DNA of 64,000 bases from Pseudomonas guariconensis (GCF_015680235.1 NZ_JADLJL010000019.1:1-64000); one strand, 5' to 3'. Shown: positions 1 to 11,623, counted from the first letter of the stretch. Program-made: numbers and translations. The notes: generated by a model not told the origin, from the sequence alone.

Positions 1-76
1 GGCGGACTCAGGAGGATTCGAACCTCCGACCGCTCGGTTCGTAGCCGAGTACTCTATCCAGCTGAGCTATGAGTCC
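1..76 (-). tRNA. tRNA-Arg(ACG), copy 1, cut by window edge
   Basis: Read on the minus strand, this folds as a cloverleaf with a GGACTCA acceptor, a D-arm, anticodon stem CTCGG/CCGAG with loop CTACGAA (anticodon ACG), and a TTCGAAT T-loop. The first A of the anticodon would be converted to inosine to read CGU, CGC and CGA. The encoded CCA loses its final A outside the window. It is identical in its visible part to the two copies that follow. Confidence 0.96.
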
Positions 77-150
77 GTAGGTGGTATTTTTTAGACCAGA
101 TTACCACTGGTTGATGAAGCTGCCTTGATCAACAAAACCGCCTCATTAAA

Positions 151-227
151 TGGCGGACTCAGGAGGATTCGAACCTCCGACCGCTCGGTTCGTAGCCGAG
201 TACTCTATCCAGCTGAGCTATGAGTCC
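151..227 (-). tRNA. tRNA-Arg(ACG), copy 2
   Basis: This is a full cloverleaf with an encoded CCA (tgg at 151-153) and a GGACTCA/TGAGTCC acceptor stem. Its anticodon loop is CTACGAA. It is separated from its neighbours by nearly identical spacers of about 74 bp, so the three copies are probably one transcript processed by tRNA nucleases. Confidence 0.97.
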
Positions 228-300
228 GTAGGTGGTATTTTTAGACCAGATTACCACTGGTTGATGAAGCTGCCTTGATTAACAAAACCGCCCCATTAAA

Positions 301-377
301 TGGCGGACTCAGGAGGATTCGAACCTCCGACCGCTCGGTTCGTAGCCGAGTACTCTATCCAGCTGAGCTATGAGTCC
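301..377 (-). tRNA. tRNA-Arg(ACG), copy 3
   Basis: This third copy is identical to the second and has an encoded CCA. It is the first of the three in the direction of transcription and lies downstream of tRNA-Ser and csrA on the same strand. Unlike the other two copies, the sequence on its upstream side (378-484) is not the repeated spacer. Confidence 0.97.
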
Positions 378-484
378 GTGTCTTGCCGCGCATTATAGTT
401 CGCTGAATCGTTTTGCCAAGCACTTTTTCGTTTATTTTCAACGACTTAAGTGATTCGGCCAATTACAGCGCCCTACACGAAAAA

Positions 485-575
485 TGGCGGTGAAGGGGGG
501 ATTCGAACCCCCGATACCCTTATGAGGTATACTCCCTTAGCAGGGGAGCGCCTTCGGCCACTCGGCCACCTCACC
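485..575 (-). tRNA. tRNA-Ser(GCU)
   Basis: This is a class II tRNA of 91 nt including the encoded CCA. The acceptor arms are GGTGAGG and CTTCACC, the anticodon stem is CTCCC/GGGAG with loop CTGCTAA (anticodon GCT, reading AGC/AGU), and there is a long variable arm as expected for serine. It lies 72 bp downstream of csrA on the same strand. A csrA/rsmA - tRNA-Ser - tRNA-Arg order is usual in Pseudomonas. Confidence 0.97.
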
Positions 576-647
576 GCAACACGGGGCGTATAATAACCAG
601 ACCCCTCCCCGTTTGCAAACCCTTTTTTGAAAAAAAATCGAGAAAAA

Positions 648-836
648 TTAAAGGGTTGGTTCTTCGTCCTTCTCTTTCTTGATCCGCAGGTAGATTTCCT
701 CACGGTGAACGGCCACTTCCTTGGGCGCGCTCACACCGATACGCACCTGGTTGCCTTTGACCCCCAGGACCGTGACGGTGATTTCGCCGTCACCAATGAT
801 CAGGCTCTCGGCGCACCGACGAGTCAGAATCAACAT
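648..836 (-). CDS. csrA: CsrA/RsmA carbon storage regulator
   Basis: This is a 62-residue RNA-binding dimer that binds GGA motifs in mRNA leaders to repress or stabilise translation, and is itself titrated by small RNAs. The sequence begins MLILTRR, has the family core [13 protein letters not shown], and carries the VHREEIY segment with the RNA-contacting Arg at residue 45. The chosen ATG follows a GAGGAG ribosome-binding site; longer readings upstream lack CsrA homology. Pseudomonads usually have several Csr/Rsm paralogues, and the position after lysC points to the classical rsmA. Confidence 0.96.
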   Translation of the reverse strand: MLILTRRCAESLIIGDGEITVTVLGVKGNQVRIGVSAPKEVAVHREEIYLRIKKEKDEEPTL

Positions 837-967
837 AGCTTTCTCCTCAAGCAATTCAATCAGGGACAACAGTCTGTAGTAGGCTGGGCCGGCCATACAT
901 GGCACAAAACCCGGGTAAGCCACTGCACGAGGCAGGACAGGCGCCTGCGCAGAAGCCAGAAACGCGA

Positions 968-990
968 AGGGCGCGGCAAGCCGCGCCCCT
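968..990 (-). terminator. GC-rich hairpin after lysC
   Basis: The perfect inverted repeat GGGCGCGGC/GCCGCGCCC with a tiny loop sits 13 bp past the lysC stop codon. It lacks a strong T-run on the minus strand, so it could be a weak terminator or a processing/attenuation hairpin between lysC and csrA. Confidence 0.5.
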
Positions 991-1002
991 CCAGGCAGCG
1001 AG

Positions 1003-2238
1003 TTACTCGCTCTGTCGGGCAGGAGCGTCGAGTTCGAACGCGGTATGCAGCGCGCGAACAGCAAGCTCCAGGTACTTCTCTTCGATGACCACCGACACCT
1101 TGATTTCGGAGGTGGAGATCATCTGGATGTTGATGCTCTCCTTGGCCAGGGCTTCGAACATGCGGCTGGCAACACCTGCGTGGGAGCGCATGCCGACACC
1201 GACGATGGAAACCTTGGCGATGTTGGTGTCACCGATCACTTCACGCGCACCGATCTCGCGAGCGGTGTTTTCCAACACGCTGTGCGCCTTCTCGTATTCG
1301 TTGCGGTGTACGGTGAAGGTGAAGTCGGTGGTGTTATCGTGCGAGACGTTCTGCACGATCATGTCGACTTCGATATTCGCCGCGCTGATCGGGCCGAGGA
1401 TCTTGAAGGCAACGCCCGGGGTATCCGGTACGCCACGAATGGTCAGCTTGGCCTCATCACGGTTGAAGGCGATACCGGAAATGATCGGCTGTTCCATGGA
1501 TTCCTCTTCATCGATGGTAATGAGGGTACCCGGACCCTCCTTGAAGCTGTGCAGCACGCGCAGCGGGACGTTGTACTTGCCGGCGAACTCCACCGAACGG
1601 ATCTGCAGCACCTTGGAGCCGAGGCTGGCCATTTCCAGCATCTCCTCGAAGGTGATCTTTTCCAGGCGCTGTGCCTGGGGCACTACCCGTGGGTCGGTGG
1701 TGTAGACGCCATCGACATCGGTGTAGATCTGGCATTCGTCGGCCTTGAGCGCCGCCGCCAGTGCCACACCGGTGGTGTCGGAGCCACCACGCCCGAGGGT
1801 GGTGATATTGCCGTGCTCGTCGACCCCCTGGAAGCCTGCCACCACAACCACGCGGCCGGCCTTGAGGTCGGCGCGGATCTTCTGGTCGTCGATCTGCAGG
1901 ATACGCGCCTTGTTGTGCGCGCTGTCGGTGAGGATCCGCACCTGGTTGCCGGTGTAGGATACCGCCGGCACGCCACGCTTGATCAGGGCCATGGCCAGCA
2001 AGGCGATGGTCACCTGCTCGCCGGTCGAGACGATCACATCCAGCTCGCGTGGAACCGGCTTGTCGGTGATCTGCTTGGCCAAGTCGATCAGGCGATTGGT
2101 TTCTCCGCTCATGGCCGACAGCACCACCACCAGGTCGGTGCCTTGTTCGCGGAATTGCTTGACCTTGTCGGCAACCTGCTCGATCCGCTCGATGGAACCG
2201 ACAGAGGTACCGCCAAATTTCTGTACGATCAACGCCAT
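1003..2238 (-). CDS. lysC: Aspartate kinase, alpha subunit (LysC)
   Basis: This enzyme phosphorylates aspartate, the first step to lysine, threonine, methionine and diaminopimelate. The 411-residue protein opens with the family motif KFGGTSVG at residues 8-15. The kinase domain runs to about residue 245 and includes GRGGSDTT near 150. Two C-terminal ACT domains follow, for allosteric control by lysine and threonine. Length and layout match the alpha2beta2-type aspartokinases, where an internal start yields a separate regulatory beta chain; such a start is visible here at M248. It lies between alaS and csrA, an arrangement common in gamma-proteobacteria. Confidence 0.97.
   Translation of the reverse strand: MALIVQKFGGTSVGSIERIEQVADKVKQFREQGTDLVVVLSAMSGETNRLIDLAKQITDKPVPRELDVIVSTGEQVTIALLAMALIKRGVPAVSYTGNQVRILTDSAHNKARILQIDDQKIRADLKAGRVVVVAGFQGVDEHGNITTLGRGGSDTTGVALAAALKADECQIYTDVDGVYTTDPRVVPQAQRLEKITFEEMLEMASLGSKVLQIRSVEFAGKYNVPLRVLHSFKEGPGTLITIDEEESMEQPIISGIAFNRDEAKLTIRGVPDTPGVAFKILGPISAANIEVDMIVQNVSHDNTTDFTFTVHRNEYEKAHSVLENTAREIGAREVIGDTNIAKVSIVGVGMRSHAGVASRMFEALAKESINIQMISTSEIKVSVVIEEKYLELAVRALHTAFELDAPARQSE
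1495..1508 (-). promoter_or_regulatory. Internal SD and start for aspartokinase beta subunit
   Basis: Inside lysC, codon 248 is ATG (1497) and is preceded at six bases by AAGAGGA, a near-ideal Shine-Dalgarno sequence. Translation from here would give a 164-residue protein made only of the two ACT domains. That is the beta subunit architecture known from Corynebacterium and Bacillus aspartokinases. The motif is seen directly; its use in this organism is inferred. Confidence 0.6.
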
Positions 2239-2286
2239 TTCAAAGGTGCCTCAGCCCTCAAGGGCCCCAAAAAACAATCCAACATG

Positions 2287-2316
2287 AAGGGGCAGCGACT
2301 AGACTGCTGCCCCTTC
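2287..2316 (-). terminator. alaS rho-independent terminator
   Basis: The inverted repeat AAGGGGCAGC/GCTGCCCCTT with a 10-nt loop lies just downstream of the alaS stop. On the minus strand it is followed, after a short gap, by a TTGTTTTTT tract. It separates alaS from lysC, so lysC probably has its own promoter or depends on readthrough. Confidence 0.75.
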
Positions 2317-2319
2317 ATC

Positions 2320-4944
2320 TCAAAGTCCCTGCTCGGCGAACGGCACGGCCAGGGCCAGGGCCTTGTCCAGCGCAGCGACGTCGACGCCACCACCCTGGGC
2401 CATGTCCGGGCGACCACCGCCCTTGCCGCCCACCGTAGCAGCGGCTTGCTTCATCAGATCGCCAGCCTTGAGTTGGCTGGAGAGGTCCTTGGTCACGCCG
2501 GCCACCAGCACGACCTTGCCCTCATGCTCGCTGCCCAGCAGGATCACTGCGTGGCCGAGCTTGTTCTTCAGCTGATCGACCAGGGCCAACAGAGCCTTGC
2601 CATCCTGACCATCCAGGCGTGCGGCAAGAACCTTGGCACCTTTGACCTCAACGGCCGCGTTGGAGAGATCGTCCCCGGCGGCGCTGGCGGCCTTGGCCTG
2701 CAGCTGCTCGAGCTGCTTTTCAAGCTGGCGGTTGCGCTCGAGCACAGCCGACAGCTTGTCGATCAGGTTGTCACGATTGCCCTTGACCAGCTGCGCGGCT
2801 TCCTTGACCTGCTCTTCGGCAGCGTTCAGGTAGGCCAACGCAGCGGCGCCGGTGACTGCTTCGATACGGCGCACGCCAGAGGCCACGCCGCCTTCGCTGA
2901 TGATCTTGAACACGCTGATATCGCCGGTGCGCTTGGCATGGATACCACCGCACAGCTCCACCGAGAAATCGCCGCCCATGCTCAGCACGCGCACGGTATC
3001 ACCGTACTTCTCGCCGAACAGGGCTGTGGCGCCCTTGCGCTTGGCGGTTTCGATATCGGTGATTTCGGTCTGCACCGCGGTGTTCTTGCGCACTTCGCGG
3101 TTGACGATCTCTTCCAAGGCCTTGATCTGCGCAGGCGTCACCGCCTCGAAATGGCTGAAGTCGAAACGCAGGCGCTGGCTGTCGACCAGCGAGCCCTTCT
3201 GCTGTACGTGCTCGCCCAGCACCTGGCGCAGCGCTTCGTGCAGCAGGTGAGTGGCGGAGTGGTTCAGCGAGGTGGCGTGCTGCACATCGGCATCGACGTG
3301 GGCCTCGATCTGCGCACCTACGCTCAGCGCACCGCTGGCGACCACGCCGTGGTGCAGGAAGGCACCACCGGTCTTGGTGGTGTCGCGCACGTCGAAACGC
3401 ACGGCGCCAGCCTGCAGGTAACCGGTATCACCGACCTGGCCGCCGGACTCGGCATAGAATGGGGTGCGGTCCAGGACCACGACGCCCTGCTCGCCTTCGC
3501 CCAGTTGCTCGACGGCCTGGCCGTCCTTATACAGGGCAACGACCTTGCCCTGCCCTTCGGTGGCGCTGTAGCCGAGGAACTCGGTGGCTACATCGACCTT
3601 GACCAGGCTGTTGTAGTCCATGCCGAAGGCGCTGGCGGAACGGGCACGCTCGCGCTGGGCCTCCATCTCGCGCTCGAAGCCGGCTTCGTCGATGGTCAGC
3701 TCGCGCTCACGGGCGATATCGGCGGTCAGGTCCATCGGGAAACCGTAGGTGTCGTACAGTTTGAACACCACGTCACCCGGCACTACATCGCCCTTGAGCT
3801 GGGCCAGGTCCTGCTCGAGGATGCGCAGGCCCTGCTCGAGGGTCTTGGCGAACTGCTCTTCCTCGGTCTTGAGCACGCGCTCGATGTGCGCCTGTTGGGC
3901 CTTGAGTTCCGGGAAGGCTTCACCCATCTCGGCCACCAGGGCAGCGACGATCTGGTAGAAGAAGCTGCCCTTGGCGCCCAGCTTGTTACCGTGGCGGCAG
4001 GCACGACGAATGATGCGACGCAGCACGTAGCCACGGCCTTCGTTGGACGGCAGCACGCCGTCGGCGATCAGGAAGCCGCAGGAACGGATGTGGTCGGCGA
4101 CGACCTTCAGCGAAGGTTGGTCGTCATTGCTGCAGCCGATGGCCTTGGCCGCAGCCGACAGCAGGTTGCGGAACAGGTCGATCTCGTAGTTCGAATGCAC
4201 GTGCTGCATGACCGCACTGATGCGTTCCAGGCCCATGCCGGTGTCCACCGACGGCGCCGGCAGCGGGTGCAGGACGCCATCTGCGGTGCGGTTAAACTGC
4301 ATGAAGACGTTGTTCCAGATCTCGATGTAGCGGTCGCCGTCTTCTTCCGGCGAGCCGGGTGGGCCGCCCCAGATGTCCGCGCCGTGGTCGTAGAAGATCT
4401 CGGTGCAAGGGCCGCAGGGGCCGGTGTCGCCCATGGTCCAGAAGTTGTCGGACGCGTACGGGGCGCCTTTGTTGTCGCCGATGCGCACCATGCGCTCGGC
4501 CGGCACGCCGATTTCCTTGGTCCAGATGTCGTAGGCTTCGTCGTCACTGGCATAGACGGTGACCCAGAGCTTTTCCTTCGGCAGGTTCAGCCATTTGTCG
4601 GAGGTCAGGAAGGTCCAGGCGAAGGTGATCGCGTCGCGCTTGAAATAGTCGCCGAAGCTGAAGTTGCCCAGCATTTCGAAGAAGGTGTGATGGCGCGCGG
4701 TATAGCCGACGTTTTCCAGGTCGTTGTGCTTGCCGCCGGCGCGTACGCACTTCTGGCTGCTGACAGCCCGGGTGTAGGCGCGCTTTTCCTGGCCGAGGAA
4801 GCAGTCCTTGAACTGGTTCATGCCGGCATTGGTAAACAGCAGGGTCGGGTCATTGCCCGGGATCAGGGAGCTGGAGGCGACTCGAGTGTGCCCCTGCTCC
4901 TCGAAGAAGCGAAGGAAGGCTTCACGGATTTCTGCGCTTTTCAT
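2320..4944 (-). CDS. alaS: Alanyl-tRNA synthetase
   Basis: This is an 874-residue class II synthetase that charges tRNA-Ala with alanine and edits mischarged serine and glycine. The catalytic domain is at the N-terminus ([19 protein letters not shown]), with the tRNA-recognition region in the middle. The editing domain carries the zinc motif HSATHLLH with the partner CGGIH, and a C-terminal glycine-rich DHHA1 domain ends the protein ([15 protein letters not shown]). The length is typical for the family. The start is the only plausible one and gives the canonical N-terminus. Confidence 0.98.
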   Translation of the reverse strand: MKSAEIREAFLRFFEEQGHTRVASSSLIPGNDPTLLFTNAGMNQFKDCFLGQEKRAYTRAVSSQKCVRAGGKHNDLENVGYTARHHTFFEMLGNFSFGDYFKRDAITFAWTFLTSDKWLNLPKEKLWVTVYASDDEAYDIWTKEIGVPAERMVRIGDNKGAPYASDNFWTMGDTGPCGPCTEIFYDHGADIWGGPPGSPEEDGDRYIEIWNNVFMQFNRTADGVLHPLPAPSVDTGMGLERISAVMQHVHSNYEIDLFRNLLSAAAKAIGCSNDDQPSLKVVADHIRSCGFLIADGVLPSNEGRGYVLRRIIRRACRHGNKLGAKGSFFYQIVAALVAEMGEAFPELKAQQAHIERVLKTEEEQFAKTLEQGLRILEQDLAQLKGDVVPGDVVFKLYDTYGFPMDLTADIARERELTIDEAGFEREMEAQRERARSASAFGMDYNSLVKVDVATEFLGYSATEGQGKVVALYKDGQAVEQLGEGEQGVVVLDRTPFYAESGGQVGDTGYLQAGAVRFDVRDTTKTGGAFLHHGVVASGALSVGAQIEAHVDADVQHATSLNHSATHLLHEALRQVLGEHVQQKGSLVDSQRLRFDFSHFEAVTPAQIKALEEIVNREVRKNTAVQTEITDIETAKRKGATALFGEKYGDTVRVLSMGGDFSVELCGGIHAKRTGDISVFKIISEGGVASGVRRIEAVTGAAALAYLNAAEEQVKEAAQLVKGNRDNLIDKLSAVLERNRQLEKQLEQLQAKAASAAGDDLSNAAVEVKGAKVLAARLDGQDGKALLALVDQLKNKLGHAVILLGSEHEGKVVLVAGVTKDLSSQLKAGDLMKQAAATVGGKGGGRPDMAQGGGVDVAALDKALALAVPFAEQGL

Positions 4945-5358
4945 TAGGTTCTTCCACGGAAACGGCGGCCGTTACGGCAAACACGTCGAATCGACGAAAC
5001 GACGGCAAAGGGCCGCATTATATCGGTCCTGCTGGCTCGGTGCAGTGGGTTTGTGCGACAGAAATCGTCGTTTGGACGGATTTTCGGGTCGACGCGAGCA
5101 AAAGCATGACCGGGATGCTAAAGCCAGCCTTTCGCTACTGGCAAGCGCATTACCGCCCCGGGCACAAGAAAATGGCGCCAGGGGGATCAAAAAGGCCTTT
5201 ATGGGCGTATTGGGATCCAAAATACTCATTAGACGGCAAGCCGCCCTCACCTTTGCGGGAGCGGCGGCCCGACTTGCCCCGCGATCAAAGGCGAAGCCCT
5301 GCCAGGTGATGTGATATCGGGCCCGACCCATTCGCGGGACAAGCCCGCGCCTACAGGC
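4945..5358. other. Intergenic region between alaS and astE
   Basis: These 414 bp between two same-strand genes must hold the alaS promoter. The tract near 5016 (cgcattatatcgg) is AT-richer than its surroundings. I see no supported coding sequence. The astE-proximal end holds a REP-like palindrome at 5331-5356 (ttcgcgggacaagcccgcg), and a related, more degenerate copy lies near 5240-5290. Confidence 0.6.
5331..5356. repeat. REP element
   Basis: A copy of the Pseudomonas REP core, CGCGGGACAAGCCCGCG, lies immediately downstream of astE. As an imperfect palindrome it may also stabilise the 3' end of the aru operon mRNA. Confidence 0.7.
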
Positions 5359-6366
5359 TCAGCCCAGACGTTGCCCGGAGTCCGGCACGATCAGGATCCC
5401 AGCCCGTAATCCATTCCTGACCTTGGGGTTGGGGAAGATGATACGCGCGCCCTCCTCCTCGACGATCCAGCGCATCTCGGCCAGATCCTCGGCCAGCAGG
5501 TAGCCTTTGCTCAGCTCGGAGAAGTTCTCGATATCCGCCGGCAGGTGCAGGTGGAAGCTGTCGCTGTGCTTGATGATTTCCCGGGCAACGCTGAACAGTT
5601 GCAGGCCATCGAGGTTGTTGTCCCCCTCTGGCTCGGTCCCTTCGATGATCTGCACCAGGCGCGTCTGCAGGCGGTCGAGATTCACCTGCTGGTTCTGCCC
5701 GAACGGCCGTGCCTTGCCCAGCTCCAGGGTGAAGGCCTCGGCCTCCAGCTGCTCGTAGGTGAAGGCACTGAAAGTGATCGACGACTTGCTTTGCAGCAAC
5801 ACCGCCTCCATGCCGGCGGCGCGCAAGCGCGCCAGCTCATGCCGGGAATGCTGACGCCCTTCCTTATAAGGGTACAGAGCGAACTGTTCGATCTTCGAGC
5901 CACGGATCGCCGTGTGCAGGTCGTAGTGCAGGCGGGTGCGTCCAGGCAGGCTGAAGAACACCCGGGCGAACTGTTCCAGCTCCGCCGCGCGCAAGGCCTC
6001 GGCGCCACTGGAAAGCTCGTGGCGGCCATTGAACAGGCGGTTGATGTCCTGCTCGACGAAACGCTCGCCCTTGCGGATGGCCTCAGGGTTGCCGAACAGG
6101 AACAGGACCCGCGCACGGGGCTTGATCTCGCCTCGCGCCACGCCGTGCAACAGTTCGTCAAGCAATTCGATGGGCGCAGTCTCGTTGCCGTGAATGCCTG
6201 CCGAGAGCAGCAGGTCCAACCCAGTGTCCTTGCCCTCGGGCGGGCGTACCTCGAGGGCGCCCTCGCCCAGCCAGCGCAAACGCACGCCGCCAACGGTCAC
6301 TTGCGTCTTCTCGGCCGGTTCATGGTCGGCCAGGGTCAGGTCAAGCAGTTTTCCGAGGGCGAGCAT
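5359..6366 (-). CDS. astE: Succinylglutamate desuccinylase (AstE/AruE)
   Basis: This enzyme hydrolyses N-succinylglutamate to glutamate and succinate, the last step of the arginine succinyltransferase pathway. The 335-residue zinc carboxypeptidase-like protein has HGNE followed by [11 protein letters not shown] (zinc His and Glu) and a downstream [11 protein letters not shown] segment carrying the third ligand. The start [10 protein letters not shown] is preferred because AAGGAAA precedes it; the ten extra upstream codons lack a good site. It is the last gene of the aru operon. Confidence 0.95.
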   Translation of the reverse strand: MLALGKLLDLTLADHEPAEKTQVTVGGVRLRWLGEGALEVRPPEGKDTGLDLLLSAGIHGNETAPIELLDELLHGVARGEIKPRARVLFLFGNPEAIRKGERFVEQDINRLFNGRHELSSGAEALRAAELEQFARVFFSLPGRTRLHYDLHTAIRGSKIEQFALYPYKEGRQHSRHELARLRAAGMEAVLLQSKSSITFSAFTYEQLEAEAFTLELGKARPFGQNQQVNLDRLQTRLVQIIEGTEPEGDNNLDGLQLFSVAREIIKHSDSFHLHLPADIENFSELSKGYLLAEDLAEMRWIVEEEGARIIFPNPKVRNGLRAGILIVPDSGQRLG

Positions 6367-6377
6367 AGGGCGTTTCC

Positions 6378-6665
6378 TTAGTGATGGTGACCGCAATCCG
6401 GACCATGCACGTGGTCGTCGTCACCGACTTCGGCAGGTTCCATTTCCAGTTGCAGGCTGACCAGGTTGGTGGCCATGGGACGCAGCAGTAAGTTGGCGTA
6501 TTCGGTATCACCATCCTCGACGTCGACACCGATCAACAGCTGGCCGCGGCCGTCCTGCTGGATCCATACCTCCTTGCCTTGCCAGACCACCGCAAAGCGG
6601 GTGCAGGAGGTTTCCAGCTGGGTGCCGTCATTGTCTTCAAGGATCAGCCGCAGGGCATCGGACAT
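6378..6665 (-). CDS. Conserved small His-rich protein of the aru operon
   Basis: This 95-residue protein starts [14 protein letters not shown] after GAGAGAAC. Its gene begins 14 nt after the astB stop and ends 11 nt before astE, so it is part of the operon. The body looks like a small beta-rich domain ([18 protein letters not shown]). The tail is [14 protein letters not shown], with five His and one Cys, a likely metal-binding segment. P. aeruginosa has an uncharacterised gene in the same place between aruB and aruE. Function is unknown. Since AstE needs zinc, a metal-handling role is a guess from context only. Confidence 0.85.
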   Translation of the reverse strand: MSDALRLILEDNDGTQLETSCTRFAVVWQGKEVWIQQDGRGQLLIGVDVEDGDTEYANLLLRPMATNLVSLQLEMEPAEVGDDDHVHGPDCGHHH

Positions 6666-6679
6666 TACAAGTTCTCTCT

Positions 6680-8029
6680 TCAAGGTTGGCGTTGGAACGG
6701 ATAGACCGAGCCCAGCTTCAGGATCCGGGTCAGTTCATCCAGGGCCGTACGGCATTCGTCCAGCAGCTGCGGGTCGGCCAGGTCCGCCTCGCCCAGGCGA
6801 TCGCGGTAGTGCTTGTCGACCCACTGGACCAAGGTGTCGTACAGCGGCGGGGTCATGATAACGCCTTGGTTGACCGCCGCCAGCTCATTGTCCTTCAAAG
6901 CCACGCGCAACCGCAGGCAGGCCGGGCCGCCACCGTTCTGCATGCTCTGCTTGAGGTCGAACACCTTGACCTCCTTGACCGGGCCGCCCTGGCTGGTCAA
7001 TTGTCCCAGGTAGGACCAGACGCGCTCGTTGTTGCGGCACTCCTCCGGCACCACCAGCAGCATGGAGCCGTCCTCGCGGCTGAGCAGCTGGCTGTTGAAC
7101 AGGTAGGAGCGCACCGCGTCTTCCACCGTCACCGCCACGCGAGGCACACGGATCGCCTGGAAGTTACCGCCCTTGCTGGCCAGTTTAGCCTGCAACTGGC
7201 CAAGCACCGCGTCGGTCTCGAGGAAGGCATCCTCGTGGTAGAACAGCACTTCACCGTTGCCCACCGAGATCACGTCGTTGTGGAACACGCCTTGGTCGAT
7301 CACCGCCGGGTTCTGTTGAGCGTAGACCACACCGTCGTCAGCGAGCCCGTGCAAGCGCGCCACCGCCTGGGAGGCCTCGAGGGTCTGGCGTGCCGGATAC
7401 TTCTGCGGCGCAGGGTAGCGGCTGTCGAAGGCGCTGCGGCCATAGACGAAGAATTCCACCCCAGGCTCGCCATAGGTGCGACAGAACCGCGTGTGGTTGG
7501 CCGCGCCTTCGTCACCGAACTGGGCCACCGCCGGCAGGGCTTCGTGATGAGCGAAATGCCTTTCGTCCGCGAACATGGCACCCAGCACACGGCTGGTGGT
7601 CGGGTGCTCGATACTGCGGTGGTACTTGCAGTTGAGGTTGGCGGCGGTGAAATGCACCCGGCCATCAGCGGTGTCGGCGCTCGGGCTGACCGTGGCGGCG
7701 TTGGCCACCCACATGCTCGAAGCCGAGCAACTGGCTACCAGCAGCGGCATGGCGTCCTTGGCGGCGCGACGGATCACTTCGGCATCGCTGCCGGTAAAGC
7801 CCAGGCGACGCAGAGCGGCCACATCCGGGCGCTCCTGCGGCGCCAGCACGCCCTGCTTGAAGCCCATGTCGGCCAAGGCTTTCATTTTTGCCAGGCCTTG
7901 ACGCGCCGCCTCACGCGGGTTGGACTGCTGCTGGCTGTTGCTCTGCGAAGCCACGTTGCCGTAGGACAGGCCGCCGTAGTTGTGGGTCGGCCCCACCAGG
8001 CCATCAAAATTCACTTCGTAGGATTTCAT
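6680..8029 (-). CDS. astB: N-succinylarginine dihydrolase (AstB/AruB)
   Basis: This enzyme converts N2-succinylarginine to N2-succinylornithine with release of two ammonia and CO2, the second step of the pathway. The 449-residue protein has the family N-terminus [20 protein letters not shown] and segments typical of the amidinotransferase fold, such as [14 protein letters not shown] and [12 protein letters not shown], the latter with the catalytic Cys. The start is set at MKSYEV rather than two codons earlier. It follows astD by 23 nt. Confidence 0.97.
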   Translation of the reverse strand: MKSYEVNFDGLVGPTHNYGGLSYGNVASQSNSQQQSNPREAARQGLAKMKALADMGFKQGVLAPQERPDVAALRRLGFTGSDAEVIRRAAKDAMPLLVASCSASSMWVANAATVSPSADTADGRVHFTAANLNCKYHRSIEHPTTSRVLGAMFADERHFAHHEALPAVAQFGDEGAANHTRFCRTYGEPGVEFFVYGRSAFDSRYPAPQKYPARQTLEASQAVARLHGLADDGVVYAQQNPAVIDQGVFHNDVISVGNGEVLFYHEDAFLETDAVLGQLQAKLASKGGNFQAIRVPRVAVTVEDAVRSYLFNSQLLSREDGSMLLVVPEECRNNERVWSYLGQLTSQGGPVKEVKVFDLKQSMQNGGGPACLRLRVALKDNELAAVNQGVIMTPPLYDTLVQWVDKHYRDRLGEADLADPQLLDECRTALDELTRILKLGSVYPFQRQP

Positions 8030-8052
8030 CGGCAAGGCTCCGAGACCTGTTG

Positions 8053-9516
<1,464 letters not shown>

Positions 9517-10542
9517 TTACTGGGCCTCCCGGCTGGCGGACAGCGGCACGGCGCGCACATTGTCGCCGGCGCCCAGGCGCAGGCGCTTGGCGGTCTGGGG
9601 GTCGACCACCAGGGTGCCAGCTGCCAGGCGCGCAGGTGCGGCGGTGATGCGGCAGTCCTCGCGCTTGCGGTTATGGATGAGATAAGGGGTGGCGTCATCG
9701 CCCGGCGTGCCAACGGCCAGCACCAGGGTCTGACTTTCACGCACGGCACGGATCTTCGAGGTTTCGCATTCGATGGCAGGGCCTGCGTCGAAAATGTCGA
9801 CGTAGCCCTGGTAGCTGAAGCCTTCGCGCTTGAGCATGGCCAGGGCAGGCTCGGTATCGGTGTGCACTCGGCCGATGACGTTGCGCGCGGCCTCCGACAG
9901 GAAGCAGGTGTACAACGGGAACTTGGGCATCAGTTCGGCAATGAACGACTTGTTGCCCACACCGGTCAGGTAGTCGGCCTGGCTGAATTCCATCTTGAAG
10001 AAATGTCGCCCCAGGCTCTCCCAGAACGGTGAACGGCCATGTTCGTCGGACATGCCGCGCATCTCGGCGATGATCTTGTTGCCGAACAGTTCCGGGAATT
10101 CGGCGATGAACAGCATACGCGCCTTGGACAGCAGGCGGCCGTTGAGGCCGGTGCGGTAGTCACTGCGCAGGAACAGCGAGCACAGCTCGGAGTTGCCGGT
10201 CAGGTCGTTGGCCAGGAACAAAGTGGGGATCTCGCGGTAGATCTTGAGCTCCTGGGAAGCGCTGACGGTCAGGCCGACGCGGTAGTTGTACCAGGGCTCG
10301 CGCAGGCCGACGGCGCCGGCGATGGCGCAGATGCCGACCACCAGGCCTTCGTCGTTCTCCAATACGAACAGGTAGTCGGTGTCGGCACGCTCGGCTTCGC
10401 CACGGAAGCTCTTCTCGGCCCAGCCGACCCGGTGCCCGAGGCGGTCCTCGTTGGCCGGCAAGGTGGTCAGGCCGGTGCCGGTGCTGCGTGCCAATTCGAT
10501 CAGCGCGGGTAGGTCGCTGCTGCGTACGGGACGAACGATCAT
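9517..10542 (-). CDS. aruG: Arginine/ornithine N-succinyltransferase beta subunit (AruG)
   Basis: AruG is one half of the heteromeric arginine and ornithine succinyltransferase of pseudomonads, which uses succinyl-CoA for the first pathway step. The 341-residue protein begins MIVRPVRSSDLPALIEL after AAGGAGATAGC. The AstA/AruF family signature region FYKMEF-like (HFFKMEFSQADYLTG) and the closing FDAGPAIE segment are present. It is clearly paralogous to the upstream gene aruF and probably arose by tandem duplication. Confidence 0.95.
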   Translation of the reverse strand: MIVRPVRSSDLPALIELARSTGTGLTTLPANEDRLGHRVGWAEKSFRGEAERADTDYLFVLENDEGLVVGICAIAGAVGLREPWYNYRVGLTVSASQELKIYREIPTLFLANDLTGNSELCSLFLRSDYRTGLNGRLLSKARMLFIAEFPELFGNKIIAEMRGMSDEHGRSPFWESLGRHFFKMEFSQADYLTGVGNKSFIAELMPKFPLYTCFLSEAARNVIGRVHTDTEPALAMLKREGFSYQGYVDIFDAGPAIECETSKIRAVRESQTLVLAVGTPGDDATPYLIHNRKREDCRITAAPARLAAGTLVVDPQTAKRLRLGAGDNVRAVPLSASREAQ

Positions 10543-10603
10543 GCTATCTCCTTGTGCGGCGGCCTGTGCCTGCCGCGAATCTCTCGATACCGCCCCGAGG
10601 GGC

Positions 10604-11623
10604 TCAGGCGGCGACCAGGCGCACGCTGCCACCTTCACCGACACCCAGGGCATCGGCGGCTTCACGCGTCAGGCTGACCGGCTTGCCTGGCACCCAGTCC
10701 AGCTCCAGCAATACCGCGCGGTAGTCCTGCAACTGGCCGTTGCACACCAGGTAGGCGCGCCCACCCTTGATCGGGCTGTCGTCGAGCTTGACCGGCACCA
10801 CCCGGCTCTGGGCGATCGAGCGAATGCCCGAGGTGCGTGCGTGCAGGGTCGGGCCACCGTCGAAGATGTCGATGTAGTGCTCGGTCTCGAAGCCTTCGCG
10901 CATGAGGATGTCGAAGGTGATCTGCGCCCGCGGGTGGACCTGGCCCATGGCTTCCTGGGCTTCGTCCGCCAACAACGGCACGTAGATCGGGTAGTGAGGC
11001 ATCAGCTCGGCGAGGAAGGTACGGCTCTTCAGGCCGCACAGACGCTCGGCGTCGGCATAGTTGAGGTCGAAGAAGTTGCGGCCGATGGCATCCCAGAACG
11101 GCGACTCGCCCTGCTCGTCGCTGTAGCCGACGATCTCGGTGACCACCGAATCGGCGAAACGCTCGGGATGCGAGGCCATGAACAGCAGGCGGCCACGGGA
11201 ATTGAGCTCAGCCCAGCTGCTGTTCACCAGCTCCGGCAGGACATAGAAGCTGGTCAGCAGGCTGTTGCCGGTCAGGTCGTGACACAGCGACAACACATGG
11301 ATCTTGTTGTGGATCTTCAGCTCGCGCGAGGCGTGCACGAAGGTCTCATTGCGAAAGCTGTAGAACGGCTCGGAATAGCCTGCCGAGGCGACGATCGCCG
11401 AGCAGCCGGCGAGCTTGCCGGTCTCACTGTCTTCGAGCACGAAGAAATAGCTTTCCTCGCCGTTGAAGCTCACTTCGGCGGCGAAGGACGTTTCCGAGGC
11501 GGCGATCTTATCGCCCAGGCGACCGGCGTCGTCCGGCAGCGAGGTGACACCAATGGGGCTGTCGGCAGCCATGCGCTGCACTTCGTTCAGGTCCGCCATT
11601 TGCGCGGGGCGCATCACCAGCAT
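10604..11623 (-). CDS. aruF: Arginine/ornithine N-succinyltransferase alpha subunit (AruF)
   Basis: This 339-residue AstA-family protein is the partner of AruG. It starts MLVMRPAQMADLNEVQRM after a strong AAAGGAG site. The segments NFFDLNYADAERLCG and DIFDGGPTLHART align with the corresponding parts of AruG. In the family, the two subunits form a heterotetramer that succinylates arginine and ornithine. It lies between aruC and aruG. Confidence 0.95.
   Translation of the reverse strand: MLVMRPAQMADLNEVQRMAADSPIGVTSLPDDAGRLGDKIAASETSFAAEVSFNGEESYFFVLEDSETGKLAGCSAIVASAGYSEPFYSFRNETFVHASRELKIHNKIHVLSLCHDLTGNSLLTSFYVLPELVNSSWAELNSRGRLLFMASHPERFADSVVTEIVGYSDEQGESPFWDAIGRNFFDLNYADAERLCGLKSRTFLAELMPHYPIYVPLLADEAQEAMGQVHPRAQITFDILMREGFETEHYIDIFDGGPTLHARTSGIRSIAQSRVVPVKLDDSPIKGGRAYLVCNGQLQDYRAVLLELDWVPGKPVSLTREAADALGVGEGGSVRLVAA

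Larger units (their letters stand above)
1..377 (-). repeat. Tandem tRNA-Arg array, about 150-bp period
   Basis: Three copies of a 77-bp tRNA gene are joined by two nearly identical spacers (77-150 and 228-300). The spacers differ by a few bases: one T in a T-run, gatc versus gatt, and cctc versus cccc. Spacer and gene repeat together, so the array arose by unequal duplication of a 150-bp unit. It could extend left of the window. Confidence 0.9.

Noticed and set aside
1..377. CRISPR-like appearance of three equally spaced repeats
   Set aside because: The repeats are 77-bp tRNA genes with near-identical spacers; CRISPR spacers would differ from each other.
1045..4947. A 1300-codon open frame on the plus strand opposite lysC and alaS
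   Set aside because: It is the antisense shadow of two certain genes; its long openness follows from GC-rich codon use, and it crosses the intergenic terminator.
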